Shown: positions 18,207 to 26,952 of the stretch, piece by piece | How positions within the stretch are numbered: position 1 is the stretch's first letter | Layout of the letters: the number at the start of each line of letters is the position of its first letter | From: Bacteroidales bacterium | GTDB taxonomy: Bacteria; Bacteroidota; Bacteroidia; Bacteroidales; UBA932 | Reading direction: 5' to 3' | Assembly: GCA_022508605.1 (NCBI GenBank) | Contig: JAFLUX010000020.1 | Coordinates: 1 to 37,951 of the forward strand | DNA length: 37,951 bases | Position numbers and translations under genes: made by a program | Notes under the pieces: model-generated | Seen by the model: the letters and a program-made list of their open reading frames with translations, nothing else | Database searches by the model: none | What the model was told of the DNA's origin: nothing

Positions 18207-18707
18207 ATGCAGGAGCAGGAGAAATTTTTCAACCGACTCGTGGAACAGTACGGCAAGGCGCTGTACTGGCATGTGCGCACCATAGTAGGAAGCCACGAGG
18301 ACGCCGACGACCTGATGCAGGAGATATTCATCAAGGTGTGGAAGGCGCTCCCGGCGTTCCGCGGCGACTCCGACCCGTTCACCTGGCTGTGGCGAATAGC
18401 GACGAACGAAGCCATCAGCCATCTGCGAAAAGCAAGGGTGCGCGCCGTCCTCAGCTTTTCGCGGCTCGACGCCGAGGCTGAAAGAGTCTCCGACCCCGAC
18501 CCGTACTTCGACGGCGACGAGGCCATGCGCCGGCTCCGGAAAGCCATTGCCGCGCTTCCCGACAAACAGCGTCTCGTCTTTTCCATGCGCTACTGGCAAG
18601 ATTTGAGCTACGAACAGATATCCGAAATCACCGGCACCTCAGTGGGCGCCCTCAAGGCATCGTATCACCACGCATACGAAAAGATAAAAAACCTCCTTTC
18701 GGAATGA
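18207..18707 (+). CDS. ECF family RNA polymerase sigma factor
   Basis: This 166-residue group 4 sigma factor has region 2 with DADDLMQEIFIKVWKALPAF (core RNA polymerase and -10 binding). Region 4 follows, with the helix-turn-helix SYEQISEITGTSVGALKASYHHAYEKI (-35 recognition). No region 1.1 or 3 is present, as expected for ECF factors. It is followed at 18751 by a small membrane protein and at 19056 by a Spy/CpxP-like periplasmic protein. That arrangement suggests an envelope-stress cassette. The start is fixed by a GGGAG just ahead of the ATG and by the length of region 2. Confidence 0.93.
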   Translation: MQEQEKFFNRLVEQYGKALYWHVRTIVGSHEDADDLMQEIFIKVWKALPAFRGDSDPFTWLWRIATNEAISHLRKARVRAVLSFSRLDAEAERVSDPDPYFDGDEAMRRLRKAIAALPDKQRLVFSMRYWQDLSYEQISEITGTSVGALKASYHHAYEKIKNLLSE

Positions 18708-18711
18708 CAGT

Positions 18712-18737
18712 TTAAACTTTGCGCGGCACCCTGCGTC
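18712..18737 (+). promoter_or_regulatory. ECF-type promoter before the putative anti-sigma gene
   Basis: TTAAAC (18712-18717), 16 bases, CGTC (18734-18737) followed by TAAAAGAG. Boxes, spacing and downstream A-rich stretch match the site at 18172-18197. It begins four bases after the sigma gene stop and ends 13 bases before the next start codon. Confidence 0.6.
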
Positions 18738-18750
18738 TAAAAGAGCGAAC

Positions 18751-19026
18751 ATGAACCACAAAATCCCATATTCAGTACCGGAAGGGTACTTCCCTTCGAT
18801 GGAGCGCAGGCTCCTGGAGATTCCCGCAAGAAGAACGCGGATGAAATTCGCCCCCTATCTTGCACTGGCGGCCAGCTTCGCACTGGCGGCACTGGCAGGA
18901 AACTATATACTCATGAAAAGTGCGGCGGACAGACCGGCCTCGGATGAGGACATAGTGGAATACCTGATTGACTCGGGCACCACTCTCGCCCAGCTGGAAG
19001 ATGCCGCCGACTATGTGAACTACTGA
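18751..19026 (+). CDS. Small single-TM protein, putative anti-sigma factor
   Basis: The 91-residue product has a cytoplasmic N-terminal part with the YSVPEGYF motif (7-14) often seen in small proteins encoded after Bacteroidetes ECF sigma genes. One TM segment follows (about 34-54, YLALAASFALAALAGNYIL), then an acidic periplasmic tail (DEDIVEYLID). Position, size and topology suggest that it binds or restrains the sigma factor. It lacks a zinc anti-sigma HxxxCxxC motif, so this remains inference. Confidence 0.65.
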   Translation: MNHKIPYSVPEGYFPSMERRLLEIPARRTRMKFAPYLALAASFALAALAGNYILMKSAADRPASDEDIVEYLIDSGTTLAQLEDAADYVNY

Positions 19027-19055
19027 TTTATCAACACTATTAAAGCATTACGGTT

Positions 19056-19610
19056 ATGAAAAAGTTGGTTTCAATTTTGCTGGCATCCAGCATCGCTGTG
19101 CTTTTGTCCGCACAGCCCCAGAACAGGCACGGCAGCGGTGCCGGAGGACACGCGAACAGCGGCATAGAGAAAATCAGGGCCGAAAGGGTGGCCTTCATCA
19201 CCAGCGAGGTAGGACTCACCGCGGAAGAGGCCCAGGCATTCTGGCCCGTGTACAACAGAATCGAGGAGCAGCAGAAAGAGCTTATGAAGGCTGAACGCTC
19301 TGCCTACATAGCCTTGTCCAAGGCCCTCGCCGACGGTCAGGGCGATGTGCAGAAGCTCCTGGATGCCTACATCAAGGCAAAAGCTGCAAACGTGAACCTC
19401 CACGTCGCCAATGTCAAGGACTACAGCAAGGTGCTTCCCACGGAGAAAGTGGCCAGGCTGTTCACCTGCGAGGAAAAATTCCGCAGGCAGCAGATAGGAA
19501 GGCTCGGAAGCCACGGCAAACAGCCCCAAAGGGCCCCCATATCGCAGAAAGGCAAGGGCCGTCAGGGCAGACAGGATGCCGCAGACAAGGGCGCAGGCGG
19601 AAAGCAGTAG
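19056..19610 (+). CDS. Periplasmic Spy/CpxP-like helical protein
   Basis: The 184-residue product has a signal peptide (MKKLVSILLASSIAVLLSAQ). A helical core follows, with FITSEVGLTAEEAQAFWPVYN (about 49-69) and charged helices, reminiscent of Spy/CpxP periplasmic chaperones and the LTxxQ-type sensors. The C-terminal 45 residues are low-complexity and rich in Gln, Lys, Arg and Gly. Its location after the ECF sigma and putative anti-sigma genes suggests a periplasmic sensor or target of the same response. The annotation is by general similarity and position. Confidence 0.7.
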   Translation: MKKLVSILLASSIAVLLSAQPQNRHGSGAGGHANSGIEKIRAERVAFITSEVGLTAEEAQAFWPVYNRIEEQQKELMKAERSAYIALSKALADGQGDVQKLLDAYIKAKAANVNLHVANVKDYSKVLPTEKVARLFTCEEKFRRQQIGRLGSHGKQPQRAPISQKGKGRQGRQDAADKGAGGKQ

Positions 19611-19630
19611 ACGCCGGACAATCAGACCAA

Positions 19631-19664
19631 ATCCCCGGAAGCCGTGCGGCCCCCGGGGATTTTT
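19631..19664 (+). terminator. Intrinsic terminator of the ECF cassette
   Basis: ATCCCCGG (19631-19638) pairs with CCGGGGAT (19653-19660), with an inner GCCG/GGC pairing, and is followed by TTTT. It ends the plus-strand unit; the convergent RND gene ends at 19669. On the minus strand the T-run is short. Confidence 0.75.
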
Positions 19665-19668
19665 CCGT

Positions 19669-22600
19669 TCAGCGGGGAGTCGTGTCCGACTTTTTTACTG
19701 CGAACACCGGCAGGAGAAAGACTATGGCGAACACGGAAAACCCCATGCCCGCGACAGCCCCCACCGCAAAGTCGAACCAGAACACCTCGCGCGGTCCGTC
19801 CGAAAGGAAAGGCAGCAGGCCGAGCACTGTGGACAGTACTGTCAGCAGCACCGGAACGCTCTTGAGAGCGAATGCCTTTACATATCCCCGCACCCCGCCG
19901 CCGAGCGACTGCCATTCGCGCACGATGTATATTCCGGCGTTGACCACAAGGCCGCTGAGCATGACGAACGAGGCCAGCCCTCCCTGGTCGAAAGTCAGGT
20001 CCGACAGGCCGAATACTAGGAAGGTGCCGATGAAAGACACGGGAATCATCCATATTATGGCCAGCGGCAGGCGGAAAGACTCGATGCTTATCGCCGTTAT
20101 CACGTAGATGACGAGAATCATCAGTAGTATGAGCCAGGCATAATCGGACTTGTGCGAATCGAACCAGGTGGAGTCGCGGTTCACGGCCTTGTAGCCGACA
20201 GGCAGGACTTCGGAGTTCATCCTGCTTACCTCTGCATCCGTAAAGCGTTTCTGCACCTCGTAGTTGCCGACGAAGTCGAAAGCGACTTCCAGCTCATAGG
20301 ACTGATTTTTTCGGATGATGTCCAGGCCGGAGCGGTGCTTGCCGATGCTGCCCACCGACATGAGTTTCGCACTCAGGGAGTCTACCGCAATCAATTCGTT
20401 GCCGACATGCCACAGGTCGAATCCGGAGAAGTCGGAAGAGCGCAGCTCCACGCTGCACCACCCCCTGTCCGTGGGGAACCGCCCCAGGCGGCTGTCGTAC
20501 AGGCGGCTGCCGAGTTCCGAGAAATAGCGTCCGGGGTTTATTCCCGCAAGGGCCATCCTGTCTTCGTCGTATGAGACGTTGTACTCCGAGAGAGGCTGCC
20601 TGACATACCCTGCATTGTACACCTGCGCCACGCTGACACGACGGTTGAGCGCAAGGCGGTCGCGCAGCTGCGAGGCATATTCGGACAACTCGTCGAAATT
20701 ATATCCGCGCAGGATAATGCCGGAAGACATATATGAGGACGAGACATTGTTGTTGAAATATGTGTTGTCCACTCCGGTGATGCGCCAGTTGGCCCCTCCG
20801 AAGTTCATTGCCGCCACGGTCACATCCGACTTGAGCATAAACGGGAAGCCGGAGTTCTCGGCCTCTTTCTTGAAATACACATTGATTACGGCATTGTCGT
20901 AATCCCTTATCTCCGTTGTGAAAAGCTCTATCTGGCCAAACTGGGAAAGATAGTTTTCCATAGCTTTCACCACTTCGTTGAGCTGGGACACGGACGCGCC
21001 TTCAGGCATTCCGGCGCTTATGCGCAGCACGGTGCGCTCCGGCTCGCGGTAGAGGTTTACCCTGTCCATGGCCCTGTAGAACAGGGCGAAACTGCCCCCT
21101 GCAATCTTGTCTATCAAGAGTTTGTTGCCGGCATAAGGCCGCCACGACGCCACCTTGTACAATGCCTTCCGCAGCACTCCGTCAGCGTCTTTAAGCTCCG
21201 TGGAGGGAGGAATAAGGCACAGCGGGATGCCGAAAGAGGCGATGAATGCCACAACATACAGCCACCTGTGCCTGATGCCCCATCGGATATAGGATTCATA
21301 GCGGGAGCGCCATGCGGCCATGCGCCTCAACCGCCCCGGGGCCTTGCCCGCCTTGCTCCGGAGAGGGTCGTCCGGCTTCATGACGGTGTCTATGAGGGCA
21401 GGGACGAAAAACCACGCCACGACGAGCGAGACCAGCAGATTGACTATTATCACAAGGGTAAAGTCGGTGAGGTTCTTCCGCTCCGTCTCGGGAAGGAGAA
21501 GCACCAGCAGCAAGGCTCCCACCGTAGTGGCGACGGCTCCGAGAATGGCGGGGAAAACTCCGCGGTCCCTTTTTCGGCGATAGTGGTCGGCCATCACTAT
21601 GGTGGTGTCGATGATGATGCCGAGGGACACGCTTATGCCGGCCAAGGTGTAGATGTGCAGGGGAAGCCCTGAGAAGCTGTATATCGCAAGGGCCGTCACG
21701 ATGTTGAGGAGTATGGTAACGGCAACGAGCAGGGTGTATCGGAACGATTTGCCCGTGAGGGCGACGAAGAGCAGCAAAATCACGAGGCACAGGACGGTGC
21801 GCAACGCGATTTTCCGAATCTCATTGCCCACATACTCGGAGGCGTCATAGCTCAGCCGGAACGACATCCCGTCGGGAAGTATGGTCCGGAGCCCCGCGAT
21901 GCAGTCCTTCACCTCCGCTGCGACTTTCAACAGGTTCGTCCCCCCGGAGACAGTCAAGGAAAGGGTCAGGGTATTGAGGCCGTTCACCCTGAAATAAGAA
22001 TCCGGGACGGCCTCCTCATAGCGCCAGTCGGCGATGTCGCGCAAATACACGATGCGCCCCTCCTTGGCGCATACCGGTATGCCGTCGAATCCGGGGTTCA
22101 GCGTCCCCTCTCCGGACAGGACGAGGTTGCCGACCCCCATGTCCGAGACGACAAGGCCGGCGTCTTCTTCCGCGTACCAGTCCCTTAGAGCGCCGGCTAT
22201 ATCCGTCCCGCTGATGCCGAGGGCCTTGGTCCTGGCGGCATCGAACGTGATTACATACCGGAACGGGGTGGCACCGTGCACAGCCACTCTCTCCACGCCA
22301 CTGATGCGCGAGAGGACCGGCACGATGCGTTCTTCCGCGTATTCCCGGATGCGCAGCGTAGGCAAGGGAGAACGCAGCTCATACGTGAGGGCCGTCATCG
22401 CCTTCGCCCCCGAGACATCGAGAGAAATATCGGGATAGCTCAGGGCGTGCGGCAGTTTGTCATAGACGCCTCGGAGCCGCGAGGCAATCTCATAACGGGC
22501 GGTGGCCATGTCCGTCCCCTTGCTGAATTGTATGTTTATGCTGCCTCCGCCGCGTTTGGAAGCCGAGCTTATGCCGCTCACCCCGGGGATTCCGGACAGG

Positions 22601-22806
22601 ACGCCCTCCAGCAAGGACGTGACCTCCGCATCCACGGTACGGGCGGAGGCGTCAGGCAGAGCATATGAGACCCTGATGCTGCGTCCCGGAGCGGTCGGGG
22701 TGTATTGGATATTCAGCATGCCTATGGATGCTATGCCCACTACCGCCGCCGCAGTCGCAAGCAGCAGCACGGAAAACGCCGACACTCCTTTCCGCCCCCT
22801 GCCCAT
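19669..22806 (-). CDS. RND efflux transporter permease, second subunit
   Basis: This 1045-residue inner-membrane pump of the RND superfamily would export substrates with proton exchange. It has an N-terminal TM segment, two large periplasmic loops and the TM4 motif LGIIIDTTIVMAD. That motif carries a single Asp at 400, where AcrB has an Asp pair. A late motif, LSGLVVNAGIYIVREW, is seen in many Bacteroidetes pumps. It starts at 22806, overlapping the stop of the first pump gene as TGATG. A much longer upstream reading overlaps that gene and is rejected. The pump may pair with the first as a heteromeric complex, as in MdtBC. Confidence 0.88.
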   Translation of the reverse strand: MGRGRKGVSAFSVLLLATAAAVVGIASIGMLNIQYTPTAPGRSIRVSYALPDASARTVDAEVTSLLEGVLSGIPGVSGISSASKRGGGSINIQFSKGTDMATARYEIASRLRGVYDKLPHALSYPDISLDVSGAKAMTALTYELRSPLPTLRIREYAEERIVPVLSRISGVERVAVHGATPFRYVITFDAARTKALGISGTDIAGALRDWYAEEDAGLVVSDMGVGNLVLSGEGTLNPGFDGIPVCAKEGRIVYLRDIADWRYEEAVPDSYFRVNGLNTLTLSLTVSGGTNLLKVAAEVKDCIAGLRTILPDGMSFRLSYDASEYVGNEIRKIALRTVLCLVILLLFVALTGKSFRYTLLVAVTILLNIVTALAIYSFSGLPLHIYTLAGISVSLGIIIDTTIVMADHYRRKRDRGVFPAILGAVATTVGALLLVLLLPETERKNLTDFTLVIIVNLLVSLVVAWFFVPALIDTVMKPDDPLRSKAGKAPGRLRRMAAWRSRYESYIRWGIRHRWLYVVAFIASFGIPLCLIPPSTELKDADGVLRKALYKVASWRPYAGNKLLIDKIAGGSFALFYRAMDRVNLYREPERTVLRISAGMPEGASVSQLNEVVKAMENYLSQFGQIELFTTEIRDYDNAVINVYFKKEAENSGFPFMLKSDVTVAAMNFGGANWRITGVDNTYFNNNVSSSYMSSGIILRGYNFDELSEYASQLRDRLALNRRVSVAQVYNAGYVRQPLSEYNVSYDEDRMALAGINPGRYFSELGSRLYDSRLGRFPTDRGWCSVELRSSDFSGFDLWHVGNELIAVDSLSAKLMSVGSIGKHRSGLDIIRKNQSYELEVAFDFVGNYEVQKRFTDAEVSRMNSEVLPVGYKAVNRDSTWFDSHKSDYAWLILLMILVIYVITAISIESFRLPLAIIWMIPVSFIGTFLVFGLSDLTFDQGGLASFVMLSGLVVNAGIYIVREWQSLGGGVRGYVKAFALKSVPVLLTVLSTVLGLLPFLSDGPREVFWFDFAVGAVAGMGFSVFAIVFLLPVFAVKKSDTTPR

Positions 22807-25800
22807 CAGGACTTCCTTTTGTAGATGGAGTAATACATCGCCGGCACCACGAACAGGCTCACGGCAGTGCCCACAATCATCCCGGCCACTATGACCACCG
22901 ACATGGGGAACTGGAGGTCGGCCCCCATACTGCCCCTCGCCAGCATGGGCAGCACGGACAGCACTGTGGTGAGCGAAGTCATGAGTATCGCTTTGAAACG
23001 CCGCCGCGAGGCCTCCATGACGGCATCCCGGAGACCGGCGCCCTCGCTGCGCAGGCGGTTGATGGTGTCGATTTTGAGTATGGAATCGTTGATGACGATT
23101 CCGCACACTACGACAAGGCCTATCAGCGACATGATGTTGAGTCCCATTCCCGTCGTCCAGAGCAGAAGAAGACAGAAGAAGGCATCCATGACTATTTCCG
23201 ACAGTATGATGAGAGGCTGCACCAGCGACTCGAACTGCGAGGCGAGGATAAGGTACAGGAGTATGACTGCGATTATGAACACGAGCGCCATTTCCCCTGT
23301 AAGGCGGCGGGTCGAGAACCACGAGCCGCTGAAACTCACCTCGAATCCGCCGGACGAGCGCACCGCCTGCCCGACTTTGCTCATCACGCTGCGGGCCTCG
23401 GATGAGCGGACAGGCATGGGCACGGGATAGTAGCGCCCTTCTGTACCGGCCGTTATCACCTTGAAATTCTCCTGCATGGTCTGGCGCAGCAGGCGTGACA
23501 CTGGTATTTCGGCTCCGGAATCGGACTGCACGCTGACATTTTCGAGTATCTCTTTCAGCTCCGGCCTGCCGGTCGCCAGCACCACGGGTACAGTGTGCGA
23601 GCCTTGCACCATTTCAAAGAGGATATTCTCTCCGGTGGCGCTTTTCAGGGCATCGAGCAGCCTGCTGAAAGAGACCCCGTACAGCGTCATCAGTTCGCTG
23701 TCGCTGATGTACACGACATCGGTCTTCACGGCCACAGGAGGCAATTGCAGCCCCGGCAGGGCCTGCGAAATGTCGGCAAGCACGTCTCTGACCGCCACGG
23801 GATTCATAAGGGCGGGCGAAGTGGGGAGGAGCTGCGCCACAAGCGGTGCCTGCGTGTCGGCGAAAACCGCTTCAAAGATATTTCCGGACACTTCCCAGCC
23901 GTATTCTGCCGACGGATAGGTGCGGCTGATGTAGCCGGAGATTTCGGCCTTGGCAGCGTTCAGCTGTTTTTCAGAGGCGAAAGCCATGTAGACCGAGGCC
24001 TCTCCGGGGCCCTGGACATTGTCGGAGCCAAGGACGAAATCCTGCGCGCCGACGTAGGACGTAAGCTGCGATGCATTTTTGCCGGCGAGCCGTTCGAGCT
24101 CGCAGACCCGGGAGGCATTGTCAGCAGCGCTCAGGGCCTCATTCCAGTCTATTTTGAGTATGCTTTCAGAGTAGCTGACGGGAGGGAGCCGGTCTTTCTG
24201 TATGCGGCTGAAAATAAACGCGCATCCCGCAAGGCTCAACGCAAACGTCACCCACGCTATGCCGTGATGCGTGATAAAGAAGCCCATGATGCGGCGGTCG
24301 CTGCGCTCCACGGCGGCGTCGATGTCGAAACGCGGCAACAAACGCTTCCCTACGGACGGAGTCTCGCGCTTGTTCCAGTGGTAATAATATACCGGGACCA
24401 CGAACACGGTGACGGCCCACGAGCATAGCAGCACGACCGCGATGGATAGCGCCTGGTCGTGGAACAGGGCGCCGGCGGTGCCGCTGACAAAGAGGAGCGG
24501 CAGGAACACGGCGCAGGTGGTGAGGACGGAGCTGAGCATGGCTCCCCTGACCTCAGTGGTGCCGGATATCACGGCGTCGTGCAGGTCACCGCCCCGCTGC
24601 CGGCGCGAGTTTATGTTGTCTACAAGTATGATGGTGTTGTCCACCATCATGCCCACTCCGAGGATGAGTCCGGAGAGCGAGATGATGTTTATCCCGACGC
24701 CCAGGGCGCGGAATGCGAGCATGGATATGAGCAGAGATACCGGAATCGTGAGGGCCACCAGAAGCGGAGACTTCAGGTCCCGCATAAACAGGAAAATGAC
24801 CAGAACCGCCAGCAGCACCCCTAAAAGTATGTTCTGAAGAAGACTGTTTATGGAGTAGTCGAGCAAGGCGGTCTGGTCTCTGGTCAGGGTGAAGGAAAGT
24901 TCGGGGTAGTCTTCGGAGAAGTGCGCGAGCAAAGCGTCGATGCCCTTTTTCAGTTCGGACATACGGGCCGAACTCTGCTTGATTACCGCCATGGTGACGG
25001 CACGGTTCCCTCCGGAACGCACCAGCCCGTCAGGGTCTGAGGGCCTAAGACGCACAGAGGCGATGTCCCCGAGACGCAGCAGGCGGCCGTCCACGGTGAA
25101 ATGTATATTCGCTATATCCTCGGCAGACTCTGCATAAGAGACGAATTTGACATTGTAGCGATATTCTCCGTCCCGTATGGACAGCGTGCCGAGGCGTATG
25201 TCCGCGCTGCGGACAAGGCTCTCGAAGCGCTCGGAAGAGATGCCGAGAGCGGCGAGGGCATCCGTGTCCGGCTCTATGAGTATTTCCTGACGGAGTATGC
25301 CGCTCAAATCTACCATCGCCACCTCGTCCAGCTGCTCTATGCGCTTGGCTATGACGGATTCGGCAAAGTCGGAGACACGGGCGAAACTTTCGGCGCAGTC
25401 CGTCGCGCCGTCGCGCAGCGTCAGGTCTATATAAAACGCAGGGATGTCGGAAGCGCTGCTTCTCAAGACCTTCGGGCGGGATATGCCGTAAGGCAGCTCA
25501 GGAAGGGTCCTGTCCACCTTCTCGTTCACCTCTATGGACAGGTAGTCCATGTCGGAGCCGGGCGAAAATGTCAGCAGCACTCGTCCGGAGCCGTCACGGG
25601 ACTCAGAGCGCAGGCTCTCGAGTCCGTCGATTTGCTGAAGTCTCCCGCGCAGCGGGGAAAGCACCAGGGCGTCCATTTCTCCCGAAGAGAGCGAGGCATC
25701 GTCGACCTGCACCGTGATGCCTGGTACGGCCAGTTCCGGAATCAGGCTGACGGGGAGCAGGCGCATGCTTACGCATCCGAGCACTATGAGACTCAGGAGC

Positions 25801-25844
25801 AGCATGGTCACGGCAACCGGACGCTTGAGCAGACGGGCGAGCAT
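22806..25844 (-). CDS. RND efflux transporter permease, first subunit
   Basis: This is a 1012-residue RND pump protein. It has the N-terminal TM helix LLKRPVAVTMLLLSLIVLGC and two periplasmic porter/docking regions. TM4 reads GVGMMVDNTIILVDN with Asp402, and the late TM motif is GIVINDSILKID. The substrate cannot be told from sequence. It follows the membrane-fusion gene by 10 bases and precedes a second pump gene with a one-base overlap. With the TolC-like and fusion proteins it makes a complete tripartite system. Confidence 0.92.
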   Translation of the reverse strand: MLARLLKRPVAVTMLLLSLIVLGCVSMRLLPVSLIPELAVPGITVQVDDASLSSGEMDALVLSPLRGRLQQIDGLESLRSESRDGSGRVLLTFSPGSDMDYLSIEVNEKVDRTLPELPYGISRPKVLRSSASDIPAFYIDLTLRDGATDCAESFARVSDFAESVIAKRIEQLDEVAMVDLSGILRQEILIEPDTDALAALGISSERFESLVRSADIRLGTLSIRDGEYRYNVKFVSYAESAEDIANIHFTVDGRLLRLGDIASVRLRPSDPDGLVRSGGNRAVTMAVIKQSSARMSELKKGIDALLAHFSEDYPELSFTLTRDQTALLDYSINSLLQNILLGVLLAVLVIFLFMRDLKSPLLVALTIPVSLLISMLAFRALGVGINIISLSGLILGVGMMVDNTIILVDNINSRRQRGGDLHDAVISGTTEVRGAMLSSVLTTCAVFLPLLFVSGTAGALFHDQALSIAVVLLCSWAVTVFVVPVYYYHWNKRETPSVGKRLLPRFDIDAAVERSDRRIMGFFITHHGIAWVTFALSLAGCAFIFSRIQKDRLPPVSYSESILKIDWNEALSAADNASRVCELERLAGKNASQLTSYVGAQDFVLGSDNVQGPGEASVYMAFASEKQLNAAKAEISGYISRTYPSAEYGWEVSGNIFEAVFADTQAPLVAQLLPTSPALMNPVAVRDVLADISQALPGLQLPPVAVKTDVVYISDSELMTLYGVSFSRLLDALKSATGENILFEMVQGSHTVPVVLATGRPELKEILENVSVQSDSGAEIPVSRLLRQTMQENFKVITAGTEGRYYPVPMPVRSSEARSVMSKVGQAVRSSGGFEVSFSGSWFSTRRLTGEMALVFIIAVILLYLILASQFESLVQPLIILSEIVMDAFFCLLLLWTTGMGLNIMSLIGLVVVCGIVINDSILKIDTINRLRSEGAGLRDAVMEASRRRFKAILMTSLTTVLSVLPMLARGSMGADLQFPMSVVIVAGMIVGTAVSLFVVPAMYYSIYKRKS

Positions 25845-25854
25845 GGTGCCGGAA

Positions 25855-26952
25855 CTATTGTTTCAAAACCACGGCCGAGCCGTCGGCAAGATTGAGGTTG
25901 CCGGAGACGATTATGCTGTCCCCCTCGCCGAGCACGGCTCCACGGTCTTTGTTCGCCTCGACCGCAAACGAATCCGAATTGGAGTTCAGTATGTTCACAT
26001 ACACCCAATCGGCCCGGCCCCCGTTGTAGCGGAACAGCACATCCAAGTTGTCGCGGATTACCACGGCGCTGCGAGGCACGACGAGCATTTCCCCGACGGA
26101 CTTCTCGACTATGACCTTCACATTCATTCCGTCGATCAGGCTGCCGTCGTTCCCGACGCTCGCCCACACGCTCACCTGTCCGTTTTTCCCCACGGTAGGG
26201 TTGATGCTCTTTATGCGCCCATGCAGTTCCACGCCCGTGCGGCCGAACGGAATCACCCGCACCGGAAGCCCCTGAGACAGAATCGGAAAATCCGACTCCA
26301 GCACCGAAAACTCGACATCCATCATGCTGTCCCCTATCAGGGTGCAGAAAGCCTCACCGGCACTTGCGGCATCCGCCGTCTTCAGCTTCATGTCCGCGAT
26401 GCGTCCCGCAAAAGGCGCCACGAGGCGGGTCTGGGACAGTTCGCTCATGGCTTTCTCGAGTTCGATGGCAGCCGATAGGAAACCGGAGCGGAGCTTGGCG
26501 ACGCTCAGCACCTCCGCCGGCACGGCCGCAGTGTCCTTAGAGGCATAGCCGAGTCCTGCGAGCACGTCGTAGAGGTCCAGTTCCGCCTTATCCATCGCAA
26601 GCCGGGCCGCCTTGAGTTTCAGCCGGGCCTGTTCGTCGGCAAGTTCCGCAATGACGGCCCCCTGCCTTACGCCCTGGCCGTTTCCGGCATTAATGTCCTT
26701 GATGATGCCGCTCTGGGCGAAGTAGAGGGTGGCGCGCCGGGCGGCGCAGAGCCTGCCGTTGGATATCAACTGCACCTTGAAGTCCTGTTTCACGAGCGGA
26801 GACACGCTCACGACGTTTTCAGGAGCGGAATAGACAAGTTTGCTCCCCTCCTCTCCGGCCGCGCCGTCCTGAGACGCGCCGCAGGATGAGAAAAAGATGA
26901 GGGGACAGCAGAGTATCGCCGCCATGCGGCCGCGTCGTAAAATGCCGGTCAT
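25855..26952 (-). CDS. RND membrane fusion protein (periplasmic adaptor), lipoprotein
   Basis: This 365-residue HlyD/AcrA-family adaptor bridges the inner-membrane pump and the outer-membrane channel. The signal peptide ends in a lipobox FFSSC. The lipoyl-like half motif (ARRATLYFAQSGIIKDINAGNGQ) and an alpha-hairpin (LKLKAARLAMDKAELDLYD) follow, then the second lipoyl half (ARLVAPFAGRIADM type) and beta-barrel domains. The start overlaps the tolC-like stop by ATGA. Part of an efflux operon. Confidence 0.9.
   Translation of the reverse strand: MTGILRRGRMAAILCCPLIFFSSCGASQDGAAGEEGSKLVYSAPENVVSVSPLVKQDFKVQLISNGRLCAARRATLYFAQSGIIKDINAGNGQGVRQGAVIAELADEQARLKLKAARLAMDKAELDLYDVLAGLGYASKDTAAVPAEVLSVAKLRSGFLSAAIELEKAMSELSQTRLVAPFAGRIADMKLKTADAASAGEAFCTLIGDSMMDVEFSVLESDFPILSQGLPVRVIPFGRTGVELHGRIKSINPTVGKNGQVSVWASVGNDGSLIDGMNVKVIVEKSVGEMLVVPRSAVVIRDNLDVLFRYNGGRADWVYVNILNSNSDSFAVEANKDRGAVLGEGDSIIVSGNLNLADGSAVVLKQ

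Noticed and set aside
22807..23322. An N-terminal extension of the second RND pump
   Set aside because: It overlaps the first pump gene for over 500 bases; the start at 22806 has the expected TM helix and TGATG overlap.
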